A stretch of DNA of 64,000 bases from Barnesiella viscericola DSM 18177. Its GTDB lineage: Bacteria; Bacteroidota; Bacteroidia; Bacteroidales; Barnesiellaceae. A program made the position numbers and the translations under genes. The stretch covers positions 434,001-498,000 of the forward strand of contig NZ_CP007034.1 of assembly GCF_000512915.1 (NCBI RefSeq), read 5' to 3'. Below, one piece after another: positions 28,357 to 37,355 of the stretch. Under the pieces are notes generated by a model, which did not search any database, was not told the DNA's origin, and saw only the letters and a list, made by a program, of their open reading frames with translations. Position 1 is the stretch's first letter, and each line of letters begins with the position of its first letter.

Positions 28357-31142
28357 ATGCCGAGCTTCTCTTTCAGGAACCGCCCCGTGTAGGAGGCCTC
28401 GCAACGGGCCACCTCTTCGGGTGTGCCGGTGCATACGACGTATCCGCCCTCCTTACCCCCTTCGGGCCCCATGTCGATAATGTGGTCGGCACACTTGATG
28501 ACGTCCATGTTGTGCTCGATAATCACTACGGTGTGTCCGCGCTCGATCAGCTGGTTGAATGATTTCAGCAACGTGTTGATGTCGTGGAAATGTAACCCCG
28601 TAGTGGGCTCGTCGAAGATGAAGAGTGTGGGTTCCTGCCGCTCGTTGCTGAGGAAGAAGGCGAGCTTGACCCGCTGGTTCTCACCGCCCGAGAGGGTCGA
28701 CGACGATTGTCCCAGCTTGATATATCCCAAGCCCACATCTTGCAGCGGCTTCAACCGCTTGACAATGCGCTTCTCCTGACTGCCGTCAACCTCCGAGAAG
28801 AACTCGATGGCCTGATTGATGGTCATGTCGAGCACGTCGCTGATGTTCTTGCCCCGATATTCTATTTCGAGCACCTCCTGTTTGTAACGTTTTCCATGGC
28901 AGGCCTCGCATTCGAGCACGATGTCGGCCATGAACTGCATCTCGACCGTGATGGTACCCTCGCCCTTGCACTCTTCGCAGCGTCCACCCTCGGAGTTGAA
29001 CGAGAAATACGAAGGCGAAAATCCCATCTGCTTGGCCCCCTGCTGGTCGGCAAAGAGCTTGCGTATCTCGTCGAAGGCTTTCAGATAGGTGGCAGGATTG
29101 GAACGGGTCGATTTTCCGATGGGATTCTGGTCGACAAACTCGACCGCCTTGATGCGGTCCATGTCGCCCGTGAATCGGGAATAGGTCCCCGGCATCTCAC
29201 CCCCCTCGCCATAGTAGCGCAGAAGTCCGCGATAAAAGACATCGCGCACGAGCGACGATTTGCCAGAACCGCTCACCCCCGTGACCACCGTCATGACCCG
29301 GAGCGGGAATTTCACGTTGACCGATTTCAGATTGTTCTGGGCAGCCCCTTCGACCTCGATATACTGGTTCCATTTGCGACGGGTAGCTGGCACCTCGATC
29401 TTGCACTCGCCGGTCAGGTAGCGCATGGTGTAGCTGCGGGTGGCCTTGGGCAACCGGGAGAGGTCGCCCTGGTAGACCACCTCGCCTCCCAGCCGACCGG
29501 CCAACGGACCGATGTCGATGATATAGTCGGCTGCCCGGATTATCTCCTCGTCGTGCTCGACGACCACAACCGTATTGCCCAGCTCCTGCAACTCGCGCAG
29601 CACTTTGATGAGCAGATGCGTGTCGCGCGAATGGAGCCCGATGCTGGGCTCGTCGAGGATATAGAGCGAACCCACCAGACTGCTGCCCAACGACGTGGCC
29701 AGGTTGATGCGCTGGCTCTCACCGCCCGAGAGGGTCGACGACAGCCGGTTGAGCGTGAGGTAGTCGAGCCCCACCTCCTGCAAAAAGCGTATACGATTTC
29801 TAATCTCGGTCAACAATCGCTTGGCGATGGCCGAGTCGTGCTCGTCGAGTTGCAGTTCGTCGAAGAAGGTTTTCAGTTCGCCGATGGGCAGATTCACCAA
29901 CTCGGTAATGGAGCGGCCCCCCACCTTCACATATTCGGCTTCGGGTTTCAGACGGCTGCCCTTGCACACCGGGCAGGTAGTCTTGCCCCGGTAGCGGGCG
30001 AGCATCACCCGGTACTGTATCTTGTACTGGTTGGCTTCGAGCATGGCAAAGAAACCGTCGATTCCTTCGAAGTCGCCGGCTCCGTGCCACAAAATATCTT
30101 TCTCGCGGTCGGTGAGCTTATAGTAGGGGCGATGTATGGGGAAATGCAACGCCTCGGCCCGACGAATGAGTGCGTTTTTCCACTCGCTCATCTTCTCGCC
30201 CCGCCAGCACATCACGGCATCGTCGTAAACCGAGAGGGTCTTGTTGGGCACCACCAGGTCCTCATCGATACCGATGACCCGCCCGAATCCCTCGCACTCG
30301 GGGCAGGCCCCCACGGGGTTGTTGAAGTTGAACATCAAGTCGCTCGGCTCGTTGAAGGTGATACCGTCGGCCTCGAAACGTTTCGAGAAGTTGAACTCCT
30401 GCACCCCCTCGGGCGTGTGCATCTGAACGGTACACTCGCCATTCCCCTCGAAGAAGGCGGTCTCGACCGAATCGGCCAACCGACTGACGGTGTCGTTCTC
30501 GTGCGACACGCTCAACCGGTCGATTACCAGGCGCACCTTCGAAGCTTCGGGCAGAGTGTCACCGCCCAACAACTCTTCGATCGACACAAAGCAGCCGTCC
30601 ACCTCGACCCGCGGGAATCCCTCCTTCTGCAAGATTTGCAACTGTGTCTTCAAGTCACGCCCTTCGGGAATCGACAGGTTGGTGAGCAGGGCAAAGCGCG
30701 TACCGTCGGGGAATCCGAGGGCACAGTTTACCACGTCGTCCACCTGGTGTTTCTTGACCAAGGTTCCCGACACGGGCGAATAGGTCTTCCCGATACGGGC
30801 ATAGAGCATGCGCAGGTAGTCGTAGATTTCGGTCGAGGTACCCACCGTCGACCGCGGGTTGCGCGTGTTGACCTTCTGCTCGATGGCTATGGCTGGCGGT
30901 ATGCCCTTGATGTAGTCGCACTCGGGTTTACTCATACGTCCCAGGAACTGCCGGGCATAAGCCGACAGGCTCTCGACGTAGCGGCGCTGCCCCTCGGCAT
31001 AGAGTGTGTCGAAGGCCAGTGACGATTTTCCCGAACCCGAGAGCCCCGTGATGACAATAAAGCGGTTGCGAGGTATCTCTACATCTATATTTTTCAGGTT
31101 GTTGACTCGTGCCCCTTTGATGAAGATTGACTGTTCAGACAT
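28353..31142 (-). CDS. uvrA: excinuclease ABC subunit A
   Basis: 929 residues from the ATG at 31142 ([20 protein letters not shown]); the longer frame upstream is unlike UvrA. UvrA finds bulky DNA damage with UvrB in nucleotide excision repair. Both ABC ATPase cassettes are complete: Walker [21 protein letters not shown] and [14 protein letters not shown], signatures [12 protein letters not shown] and [12 protein letters not shown], and two Walker B/D-loop regions ([24 protein letters not shown]). Zinc modules are seen in [13 protein letters not shown] and [10 protein letters not shown]...[10 protein letters not shown] -7 element lies ~120 bases upstream. Its TAG overlaps the convergent DUF4293 gene end by four bases. 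Confidence 0.98.
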   Translation of the reverse strand: MSEQSIFIKGARVNNLKNIDVEIPRNRFIVITGLSGSGKSSLAFDTLYAEGQRRYVESLSAYARQFLGRMSKPECDYIKGIPPAIAIEQKVNTRNPRSTVGTSTEIYDYLRMLYARIGKTYSPVSGTLVKKHQVDDVVNCALGFPDGTRFALLTNLSIPEGRDLKTQLQILQKEGFPRVEVDGCFVSIEELLGGDTLPEASKVRLVIDRLSVSHENDTVSRLADSVETAFFEGNGECTVQMHTPEGVQEFNFSKRFEADGITFNEPSDLMFNFNNPVGACPECEGFGRVIGIDEDLVVPNKTLSVYDDAVMCWRGEKMSEWKNALIRRAEALHFPIHRPYYKLTDREKDILWHGAGDFEGIDGFFAMLEANQYKIQYRVMLARYRGKTTCPVCKGSRLKPEAEYVKVGGRSITELVNLPIGELKTFFDELQLDEHDSAIAKRLLTEIRNRIRFLQEVGLDYLTLNRLSSTLSGGESQRINLATSLGSSLVGSLYILDEPSIGLHSRDTHLLIKVLRELQELGNTVVVVEHDEEIIRAADYIIDIGPLAGRLGGEVVYQGDLSRLPKATRSYTMRYLTGECKIEVPATRRKWNQYIEVEGAAQNNLKSVNVKFPLRVMTVVTGVSGSGKSSLVRDVFYRGLLRYYGEGGEMPGTYSRFTGDMDRIKAVEFVDQNPIGKSTRSNPATYLKAFDEIRKLFADQQGAKQMGFSPSYFSFNSEGGRCEECKGEGTITVEMQFMADIVLECEACHGKRYKQEVLEIEYRGKNISDVLDMTINQAIEFFSEVDGSQEKRIVKRLKPLQDVGLGYIKLGQSSSTLSGGENQRVKLAFFLSNERQEPTLFIFDEPTTGLHFHDINTLLKSFNQLIERGHTVVIIEHNMDVIKCADHIIDMGPEGGKEGGYVVCTGTPEEVARCEASYTGRFLKEKLGI

Positions 31143-31261
31143 AATTTCAGGAATTCTTTTGACTGCTCTGCCTTCTGTCGCACGGGCCCAACGGCTCTCT
31201 TCCATTACCGCCCCGACACGCCACAGATTGAAGGGATACCCCCTTCCCCGCAAAGCGACTG

Positions 31262-31269
31262 CAAAGATA
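31262..31269 (-). promoter_or_regulatory. -7 element for uvrA
   Basis: TATCTTTG on the minus strand; leader of ~113 bases to the uvrA ATG at 31142. The stretch 31270-31383 shows nothing else but AT-rich sequence between divergent promoters. Confidence 0.55.
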
Positions 31270-31383
31270 CGAACTTTCGCGATACGTGATTCGGGTACCT
31301 ACCCTCCTTTATAATTTTTTGTAAAACAATTCATAAAAGCAAAATTCCCGGGCCGTCGGCTAACAAAATTCCAATTCTTTTGT

Positions 31384-31391
31384 TATCTTTG
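31384..31391 (+). promoter_or_regulatory. -7 element for the YtxH cluster
   Basis: TATCTTTG, about 105 bases before the YtxH ATG at 31496; no matching -33 at standard spacing. Confidence 0.55.
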
Positions 31392-31495
31392 GAGTAGATA
31401 GGACAGGACGTGGAACGGCCTACACGGAAAAGGTATTTTTCGTTTGCCACTCGCCTCCTCTTATCTCTTTATAGTCTCATTAAAAAACAAAGATT

Positions 31496-31699
31496 ATGAA
31501 AGGTCTTAATTTACTGTTTGCATTCCTCGGCGGAGCTGCCGTGGGTGCCATGGCCGGTATCTTGTTTGCCCCTGAAAAAGGGTCCGACACAAGAGCTCGC
31601 ATCTGCAAGATGCTTCACGACAAGGGAATCCGTCTGAAAAAAGAAGAGATGGAACAACTCGTCGACCAAATTGCCGAAGAGGTAAAGGGTGTGAAATAA
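31496..31699 (+). CDS. YtxH domain membrane protein
   Basis: 67 residues. The N-terminus LLFAFLGGAAVGAMAGILFA followed by PEKGSDTR is the YtxH pattern: a glycine-rich membrane helix, the APEKG turn, then an amphipathic helix (LKKEEMEQLVDQIAEEVKG). In other bacteria such proteins are stress-linked and membrane-attached, role uncertain. It leads a cluster with a holin-like protein and an 87-residue protein, a grouping common in Bacteroidetes, where the set is often thought to act at the envelope under stress. Short but convincing. Confidence 0.87.
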   Translation: MKGLNLLFAFLGGAAVGAMAGILFAPEKGSDTRARICKMLHDKGIRLKKEEMEQLVDQIAEEVKGVK

Positions 31700-31802
31700 T
31701 TCGCACCGCTGCAACGATGAGGATATCAAGGCTCACCTACGCCGGTGGCTTTGATACTCTCATCGGTATGTATTATTGATTACTCCTCTAATCCCAGTCA
31801 TT

Positions 31803-32168
31803 ATGCCCGATACTACCGAAAACGCATTGAAGAGACTATTCGACGAAGGCAAGAAATACCTCACCCTGCAAATCGATTATGCCAAGCTCACGGCTACCGA
31901 AAAACTATCGGTAATCCTGGGCATGTCGGTGCTGTTTATCATTATCCTGGTCCTCGCCGTAGGAGCCGGCATATACCTCTCCTTCGCGCTGGTCTATCTG
32001 CTGGAACCGCTCGTGGGCATCGTGGGCAGCTACGCCCTGCTCGGTGCCCTGTTCCTGTTGCTCATCGCCCTTGTGGTCATCTTCAAGCAACGGCTCATTC
32101 TCGCCCCCATCACCCGATTCATCTCACGTGTCCTGCTGGACAGCGACAACGACTCAAAGCCTCAATAA
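31803..32168 (+). CDS. phage-holin-3-6-like membrane protein
   Basis: 121 residues from the ATG at 31803 (MPDTTENALKRLFDEGKKYL). A helical, charged N-terminus is followed by two long membrane helices, VILGMSVLFIIILVLAVGAG and YALLGALFLLLIALVVIF, then a basic tail. This is the pattern of the PF07332 holin-superfamily proteins (YqjE-like), which in non-phage contexts are ordinary membrane proteins, not lysis proteins; there are no phage genes nearby. It follows YtxH by 103 bases and its stop is one base from the next ATG. Confidence 0.8.
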   Translation: MPDTTENALKRLFDEGKKYLTLQIDYAKLTATEKLSVILGMSVLFIIILVLAVGAGIYLSFALVYLLEPLVGIVGSYALLGALFLLLIALVVIFKQRLILAPITRFISRVLLDSDNDSKPQ

Positions 32169-32169
32169 C

Positions 32170-32433
32170 ATGAACAAACCGACCTCACATTCAAAAGGGC
32201 TCACGCTCGAAGAGATTGCCACCCGTCGGCAGGCTCTCAAAATCGCTATTGCCGACCAACGAAAGGCTGTGGACGAAGCCTATCGCCAAGTCGTGTCACC
32301 CTTCACCGAAGCCAAGTCGGTCACGAAATATATCGGCAGCAACCTGCTGAGCGGATTCACGCTGCTCGAAAGTGCCCTGTGGGGATTCCGACTGGTCTCC
32401 CGCATCGTCCGCATGTTTCGTCGATTCCGCTGA
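32170..32433 (+). CDS. small envelope-cluster protein, unknown function
   Basis: 87 residues from the ATG at 32170, one base after the TAA of the holin-like gene, so probably translated by coupling. An N-terminal helix rich in Lys/Arg/Ala (EEIATRRQALKIAIADQRKA) precedes a weakly hydrophobic, arginine-rich C-terminal helix (LESALWGFRLVSRIVRMFRR). No domain is recognised. Place and size match the third member of YtxH/holin clusters, which resembles the YqjD-YqjE-YqjK order of enterics; this likeness is positional only. Confidence 0.68.
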   Translation: MNKPTSHSKGLTLEEIATRRQALKIAIADQRKAVDEAYRQVVSPFTEAKSVTKYIGSNLLSGFTLLESALWGFRLVSRIVRMFRRFR

Positions 32434-32633
32434 TTGATTCCCCGTTATCCCCAAACACAGTCCCAACCCTCTGCGGCCTAATTCCCCAGTCCGAATTTCC
32501 ACACACCGACCGACTGTCAATCCATCGCCCCCCCCTTTAATTAACGCCGCAAGCAGGTGTTAATCCCCCACATCGGCTAAACCTTGTTGAAAATCTTCTG
32601 TTTATACCATATAAACGGAAATGTGCAACAACC

Positions 32634-33746
32634 ATGAAATTAGTACGATTAATCGGATACATAGCCCTCGGATTGAGTTTGGCCGGCTGTAACGGGAAAT
32701 ATGAAATTGCGGGGGAAACCAGCCTCCTGCCCGACGGGACCCTCCTCTTGCTGCAAAAGTTGAACCAAGAGCATTTTGAAATCATCGACAGCGCCGTGGT
32801 CAACGGTGGACACTTCGCTTTTCACGGTCGTCAGCGGGAACCGGCCGTCGCCATACTGGTACCCGACAACGAGCGGGCTTCAACCTTCCCCCCTCTGCTG
32901 CTTGCCCTTCAACCTGGCACAATACAGGTTTCTATCGATTCGGTGACTCAAATAGGCGGAACACCCTTGAACGACCGACTGCAAGCCTACGAAGAGAGGC
33001 GACAGTCGTTCGACCGGCAAATGCAGACGATTGCCCGGCAATATCTGAACGATTACCTGTCGGGGCAACTGACCGACAGTGCCTTCCTCGCCCTGAAACA
33101 AGATTTTGAAATCGAACAGAAGGGTCTCGAAAAGATTACCCGGGAGTATATCGCAGCCAATACCGACAACGTGACATCGGTCTATCTCTTCCTGCAAAAC
33201 AGTTTTCTCTTTACTCCCGACGAGCAACGGCAACTCATCGCCAACGCAGCACCGGCCTTCCGAAAGAATGTGGCCATACGCAAAGTGGCCCGCATGCTGG
33301 CCCGGCTCAAAAACGTGGCCCCCGACATGCCCTACATCGACCTGCCCCTGCAAACACCCGACGGACACGAAGCCTCACTCTCGCAATATATCGGGAAAGG
33401 GCGCTATGTACTGCTCGACTTCTGGGCCTCGTGGTGCCCGCCCTGCCAACGGCAAACGCCCTACCTGAAACAACTTTACAACCGATATGACAAACAGCGG
33501 TTCTCGATTGTAGGCATCTCGCTCGATACCGACCGCAGCGACTGGCTCGACTACGTGCGAGCCCACCAGATGAACTGGCCGCAACTGGGCGACCCCAAGG
33601 GGTGGGACTCCGAAGCCATTCTCTCGTATGTAATCCAGGGTATCCCCCACCTCGTGCTTATCGGCCCCGACGGAAGAATCGTGGCCAATAACCCTTCGGA
33701 ATCTGAACTGAATACTCTGCTTTCAACCCGGCTCAAACCATTATAA
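32634..33746 (+). CDS. TlpA-like thiol-disulfide oxidoreductase lipoprotein
   Basis: 370 residues. A signal peptide ends in lipobox LSLAGC (Cys19), so it is anchored in the envelope. The first ~200 residues look like the DUF4369 domain (KYEIAGETSLLPDGTLLLLQ) that often precedes thioredoxin folds in Bacteroidales. The C-terminal thioredoxin/AhpC-TSA domain has the redox motif WCPPC in LLDFWASWCPPCQRQTPYL and the cis-proline IPHLVLIGPDG. These proteins reduce or exchange disulfides in the periplasm. Monocistronic by appearance, between AT-rich gaps. Confidence 0.9.
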   Translation: MKLVRLIGYIALGLSLAGCNGKYEIAGETSLLPDGTLLLLQKLNQEHFEIIDSAVVNGGHFAFHGRQREPAVAILVPDNERASTFPPLLLALQPGTIQVSIDSVTQIGGTPLNDRLQAYEERRQSFDRQMQTIARQYLNDYLSGQLTDSAFLALKQDFEIEQKGLEKITREYIAANTDNVTSVYLFLQNSFLFTPDEQRQLIANAAPAFRKNVAIRKVARMLARLKNVAPDMPYIDLPLQTPDGHEASLSQYIGKGRYVLLDFWASWCPPCQRQTPYLKQLYNRYDKQRFSIVGISLDTDRSDWLDYVRAHQMNWPQLGDPKGWDSEAILSYVIQGIPHLVLIGPDGRIVANNPSESELNTLLSTRLKPL

Positions 33747-34049
33747 ACGGATCAACTTATCTGTAAGTATATTAAAATTTTTCATTATATTTAATCCACT
33801 GAAAATCAGTATACAACATAAAACACCTTGCAATGGTTCATTCCATTAATAAAAAACAGAGAATATCCATCTATATCCTTATTCCCGATTCAATTTCGGT
33901 TACAAACCAGAAATGCGTATAACGTTATACATATGATTTCTATTCCATGTAATTCCGTCAACGGGTATACAGCATTATTTCGTTTTTTAAAAACAATTTT
34001 AAAAAATAAATTTCTAAATTTGCATGCTTATTAAAAGTAATATATTGTT
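33747..34049 (+). promoter_or_regulatory. AT-rich intergenic region with a -7 element
   Basis: 303 bases with no convincing gene. The only recognisable signal is TAAATTTG at 34015-34022, 28 bases before the lipoprotein ATG at 34050; it should serve the lipoprotein and the subtilase. The sequence before it is unusually T- and A-rich. An apparent 68-codon frame across it has no recognisable features. Confidence 0.5.
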
Positions 34050-34499
34050 ATGTGGAAATTTATATGCACAGCGATGTTAATCATCGCCTTGGCAGCTTGC
34101 CACACAAATAAAAGTATGTCAAAAACAGAGCATACGGTCGTGACGACCGATTACACCCTGCCGCAAGAGGTATCCGCATCAGCCTCATTCCGCATGTTTT
34201 GGGATACCTGGACCGCCGATCTCAAACAATCGGGTAAGACACTCGACGAGTATGTCCCCTCGGAACGGCTGATTCAGCGATTCGTATTGCGGCCGCAAAA
34301 CGGAGAATATCTCGTGACGGGATTTCTGCACACCAACGACGAATTTAACGTCGACGCACTCACCCAATTGGGAGGATACGGCGTGAAATACAACAACTCG
34401 ATGTATAGTTTCGCCATTCCACTAAGAAGCCTTCCCCAATTTGTGACCCTGCCGGGCATTACCTATATCGAGGCAGCTTCGCCCGTGCGCAACCGATAA
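34050..34499 (+). CDS. lipoprotein resembling the subtilase propeptide
   Basis: 149 residues, with signal peptide and lipobox LAAC (Cys17). Residues from GFLHTNDEFN to ASPVRN align without a gap over 58 positions with the propeptide region of the S8 protease encoded 33 bases downstream; I counted 20 identities, including FLH-NDE-N, IP, LP, Y-E and PVR. Such I9-like domains normally act as internal chaperones and inhibitors of their own protease. A free copy fixed in a membrane beside the protease gene suggests a dedicated inhibitor or assembly factor. The likeness is seen directly; the function is inferred. Confidence 0.78.
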   Translation: MWKFICTAMLIIALAACHTNKSMSKTEHTVVTTDYTLPQEVSASASFRMFWDTWTADLKQSGKTLDEYVPSERLIQRFVLRPQNGEYLVTGFLHTNDEFNVDALTQLGGYGVKYNNSMYSFAIPLRSLPQFVTLPGITYIEAASPVRNR

Positions 34500-34532
34500 C
34501 CTATTGAACCAACAACTATAATCACTAAATCG

Positions 34533-36755
34533 ATGAAAAAGGTTTTACTTTCGTTTTGTTTATTAGCGGCATTCTGCCAACCGGGATTGAATGCCGATGT
34601 AAAAATGTCGCCATCGACCCAAAACTTTTTGCACAGTTACGAAACTACAACAGCGGCCAAACGCTCGATGTTAAAGTCGGTATACGCTGTTTCACAAAAC
34701 AAGAATCAGACCGTCGTATCGGCCTTCCTCCATCTCAACGATGAAAACAACCTCGAAGGGCTCGAAGAGAACGGCGTAGTCATCAACGCCCAATATGGCA
34801 CCATACTCTCGGTTCGTATTCCGGCCGACAATCTGGAAGCCGTATCCCAGTTACCGGCTGTAAAATATGTCGAAATCGGTCGTCCCGTGCGCAAACTCAT
34901 GAACAACGTGCGCAGCGCGGCATTCACCAATGCCGATGCACTGCATGCCGGAACCGGACTGTCGCAGGCCTACACGGGAAAAGGTGTCGTAGTGGGTATA
35001 ATCGACGGCGGGCTGCAATACAACCATATCAATTTTTATGACTCGCAGAGTAACGAACTGCGTCTGAAAAGAGTGTGGAATCAAAACGTGATCGGTAATG
35101 CTCCCCAAGGATATCATTATGGCACCGAATATACCACTCCCGAGGAGATTGAGGCAGCCCAATACGATGACAAGGAAGAGACCCATGCTACCCATGTGAC
35201 CGGTATCGCTGCCGGTGCCTATAAAGGAAACAGCTACTACGGTATCGCTCCCGATGCCGACCTGGTATTCGTGAGCTACAATCTGGCCGACAACAGCAGC
35301 AGCAACACCAGCATCACCGACGGTATCAAATACATCTACGACTACGCCGAATCGGTAGGAAAACCCTGCGTCATCAACATGAGTCTGGGGCACCACTTCG
35401 GTCCTCACGACGGTACGTCTACCTTCGACCGCATCTGCGACGAGTTGCAGGGCGAAGGCCGGCTGCTGGTCGGTGCCGCCGGTAACGAAGGCGAGATGCC
35501 CATACACGCTCAAAAGACCTTCACGGCCGATGACACAACCATGAAGAGTCTGGTCGAAATTACTCCCTATTACGGATATTGGATAAGCTCCATCGATATT
35601 TGGGGCGATGCCGACAAGGATTTCACCGTTAAGGTAATTGTCTACGATAAAGTCAATGACAAAGTGGTATATACCTCCGATGCCTTCTCAACAACCACAG
35701 GCATAAGCAGAGTAATCAAAAACCCCTCAGGCTCTCTCGGCGAAGTGACTGTTGGCGCAGCAACCGACCCCAACAACCACAAAGGGAACGTGACCCTCGA
35801 TATCGTATTGGAATCGTTGAAAAACAACTACTACATCGGGTTCGAGGTATCGGGCAGCGAAGGGACCACCATAAACTCCTGGACCGATGCCTCTTATTCG
35901 TGGTTCTACGACTCGGGTAATGACGAGTTTACCAGCGGCGACACCCACTCGACCATGGGTGAAATCGGTGGTACCGGCAAACGAATCATCTCGGTAGGAG
36001 CCTATACAAGTTGCAACAACGTCGTGCACTATTACAGCTCCTTGTACAACCGCTCGGGACGAACCCTAAACCAACTGGCCTCTTTCTCGAGCCAGGGTCC
36101 CACAATCGATGGACGTATGAAACCCGATATTACTGCCCCTGGCACAATGCTCGTATCGTCGCTCAACAGTACCACTTGCCAACGTGGAGGATCGGAATAC
36201 GAACATGTAGTTTCTATAGAGAATATAGACGACACCAAATATTACTACGGCTCAATGGAAGGAACCTCGATGGCTGCACCTGTCGTGACAGGTACGCTGG
36301 CTACCTGGTTGCAGGCCCGACCGACCCTTACCCCCGAAGAGGTGCGTGAAGTCTTTTCCAAAACGGCCAAGACCGACAACTATACCGGTGAGATTGCCGG
36401 TGTGGGCGACAACCGCTGGGGCTACGGCAAACTCGATGCCTATAACGGGTTGATTCAATGTATCAATCTCTCGGGCGATGTCTCGGGCTTGGACAAGGTG
36501 GGTGCTCCTACCCACCCGATGGTCTATCCCAACCCGGCCACAACCGAATGCCATTTCCTGTTGCCGAACGACGACCAAGGGGTGAGCGTGGCTCTCTACT
36601 CGCTCAACGGCTCGGAGGTTTATCGCCAGTATGTGGGCGATGTACAGGCCGGTGAGCAGACGGACGTCGCCCTGGACGGTATTGCTCCGGGCATCTACCT
36701 CATGCGCATTACGGGCGAAAAGGGTCTCGTCACAACCAAGTTGACCGTGAAATAA
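34533..36755 (+). CDS. S8 subtilisin-like serine protease with type IX secretion tail
   Basis: 740 residues with a signal peptide. Order: I9-like propeptide (residues ~60-122), subtilase domain with Asp158 (IIDGG), His218 (ETHATHVTGIAAG), oxyanion Asn318 (AAGNEG) and Ser579 (GTSMAAPVVTG), then the T9SS type A tail (YPNPATTECHF ... APGIYLMRITGEKG). An insert of ~150 residues (about 335-480) between His and Ser is a beta-rich domain seen in some Bacteroidetes subtilases. It is exported across the outer membrane. The upstream lipoprotein resembles its propeptide. A 17-bp terminator ends the transcript. Confidence 0.95.
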   Translation: MKKVLLSFCLLAAFCQPGLNADVKMSPSTQNFLHSYETTTAAKRSMLKSVYAVSQNKNQTVVSAFLHLNDENNLEGLEENGVVINAQYGTILSVRIPADNLEAVSQLPAVKYVEIGRPVRKLMNNVRSAAFTNADALHAGTGLSQAYTGKGVVVGIIDGGLQYNHINFYDSQSNELRLKRVWNQNVIGNAPQGYHYGTEYTTPEEIEAAQYDDKEETHATHVTGIAAGAYKGNSYYGIAPDADLVFVSYNLADNSSSNTSITDGIKYIYDYAESVGKPCVINMSLGHHFGPHDGTSTFDRICDELQGEGRLLVGAAGNEGEMPIHAQKTFTADDTTMKSLVEITPYYGYWISSIDIWGDADKDFTVKVIVYDKVNDKVVYTSDAFSTTTGISRVIKNPSGSLGEVTVGAATDPNNHKGNVTLDIVLESLKNNYYIGFEVSGSEGTTINSWTDASYSWFYDSGNDEFTSGDTHSTMGEIGGTGKRIISVGAYTSCNNVVHYYSSLYNRSGRTLNQLASFSSQGPTIDGRMKPDITAPGTMLVSSLNSTTCQRGGSEYEHVVSIENIDDTKYYYGSMEGTSMAAPVVTGTLATWLQARPTLTPEEVREVFSKTAKTDNYTGEIAGVGDNRWGYGKLDAYNGLIQCINLSGDVSGLDKVGAPTHPMVYPNPATTECHFLLPNDDQGVSVALYSLNGSEVYRQYVGDVQAGEQTDVALDGIAPGIYLMRITGEKGLVTTKLTVK

Positions 36756-36776
36756 CAACCTGGGGCAACCATAACG

Positions 36777-36813
36777 AAGAGGGGGCGGAAAGAATCTTTC
36801 CGCCCCCTCTTCG
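36777..36813. terminator. strong bidirectional terminator
   Basis: GAAGAGGGGGCGGAAAG (36777-36793) and its exact complement (36797-36813) form a 17-bp perfect stem with a 3-base loop. It sits between the subtilase and the convergent acetyltransferase gene. No long T run follows on either side. Confidence 0.8.
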
Positions 36814-36836
36814 TCTCTATTTATTCCGCAACCAGA

Positions 36837-37337
36837 CTACCGGTCAAACTCCCGCTGAAAAGCGATACGCTCGTCGCCGTTGGCCAGATAAATGATACCG
36901 CAACGGCTGAATCCGTGACGAATGAGCAACTCCTGCATCACCCGGTTGTCGCGGTGGGTGTCGATGCGAATGTTATCCACGTAGCCTCGGCACCAATCCA
37001 AACAGGCTGCAAAGATACCGCCCACCTTACCGGCCGATGCAATGCGATGAATTACCCCGTAGGGCTTGTCGTTGAGCCAGGCCCCATCGTAGATGGTCGC
37101 ATAGGTGGGTTCGGGTGCCGTCCCATAGCGAAAGCAGAAGGTTCCTACAATCGACTGCGTGTCGTCGAGGCAGACAAAACTGCTGTCGGTGGCGATGTCG
37201 GCTTCGAGAATCTCGCGCGAAGGGTAACCTCCCGTCCACTGGTGCAAATTGCCGTTCTGCCGCATGAAGCGCTTGGCCTGCTCATACACGAGCATTACCT
37301 GCTCGATGTCGTCGATTGTCGTGGGTCTTATCCTCAT
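36837..37337 (-). CDS. GNAT family N-acetyltransferase
   Basis: 166 residues. The start MRIRPTTIDDIEQVMLVYEQ is typical for GNAT beta1-alpha1, and AYD-like FVCLDDTQSIVGTFCFRYG and the V/A-x-R-like turn (IHRIASAGKVGGIFAACLDW) give the acetyl-CoA site in a weakened form. The C-terminal GFSRCGIIYLANGDERIAFQ is the usual last strands. It starts 18 bases after the LtaS-like gene, so the two are read together. Substrate unknown. Confidence 0.82.
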   Translation of the reverse strand: MRIRPTTIDDIEQVMLVYEQAKRFMRQNGNLHQWTGGYPSREILEADIATDSSFVCLDDTQSIVGTFCFRYGTAPEPTYATIYDGAWLNDKPYGVIHRIASAGKVGGIFAACLDWCRGYVDNIRIDTHRDNRVMQELLIRHGFSRCGIIYLANGDERIAFQREFDR

Positions 37338-37355
37338 ATTGCCATGGTTTATAGG

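Noticed and set aside
29388-29405. TGGCAC followed by TTGCA, sigma-54-like
   Set aside because: The spacing is seven bases, not five, and it lies inside uvrA.
28707-31022. A 771-codon open frame antisense to uvrA
   Set aside because: uvrA is complete with both ABC cassettes; the antisense protein has no motifs.
31803-32168. Prophage remnant suggested by the holin-like protein
   Set aside because: No other phage genes are nearby; such proteins are common chromosomal envelope proteins.
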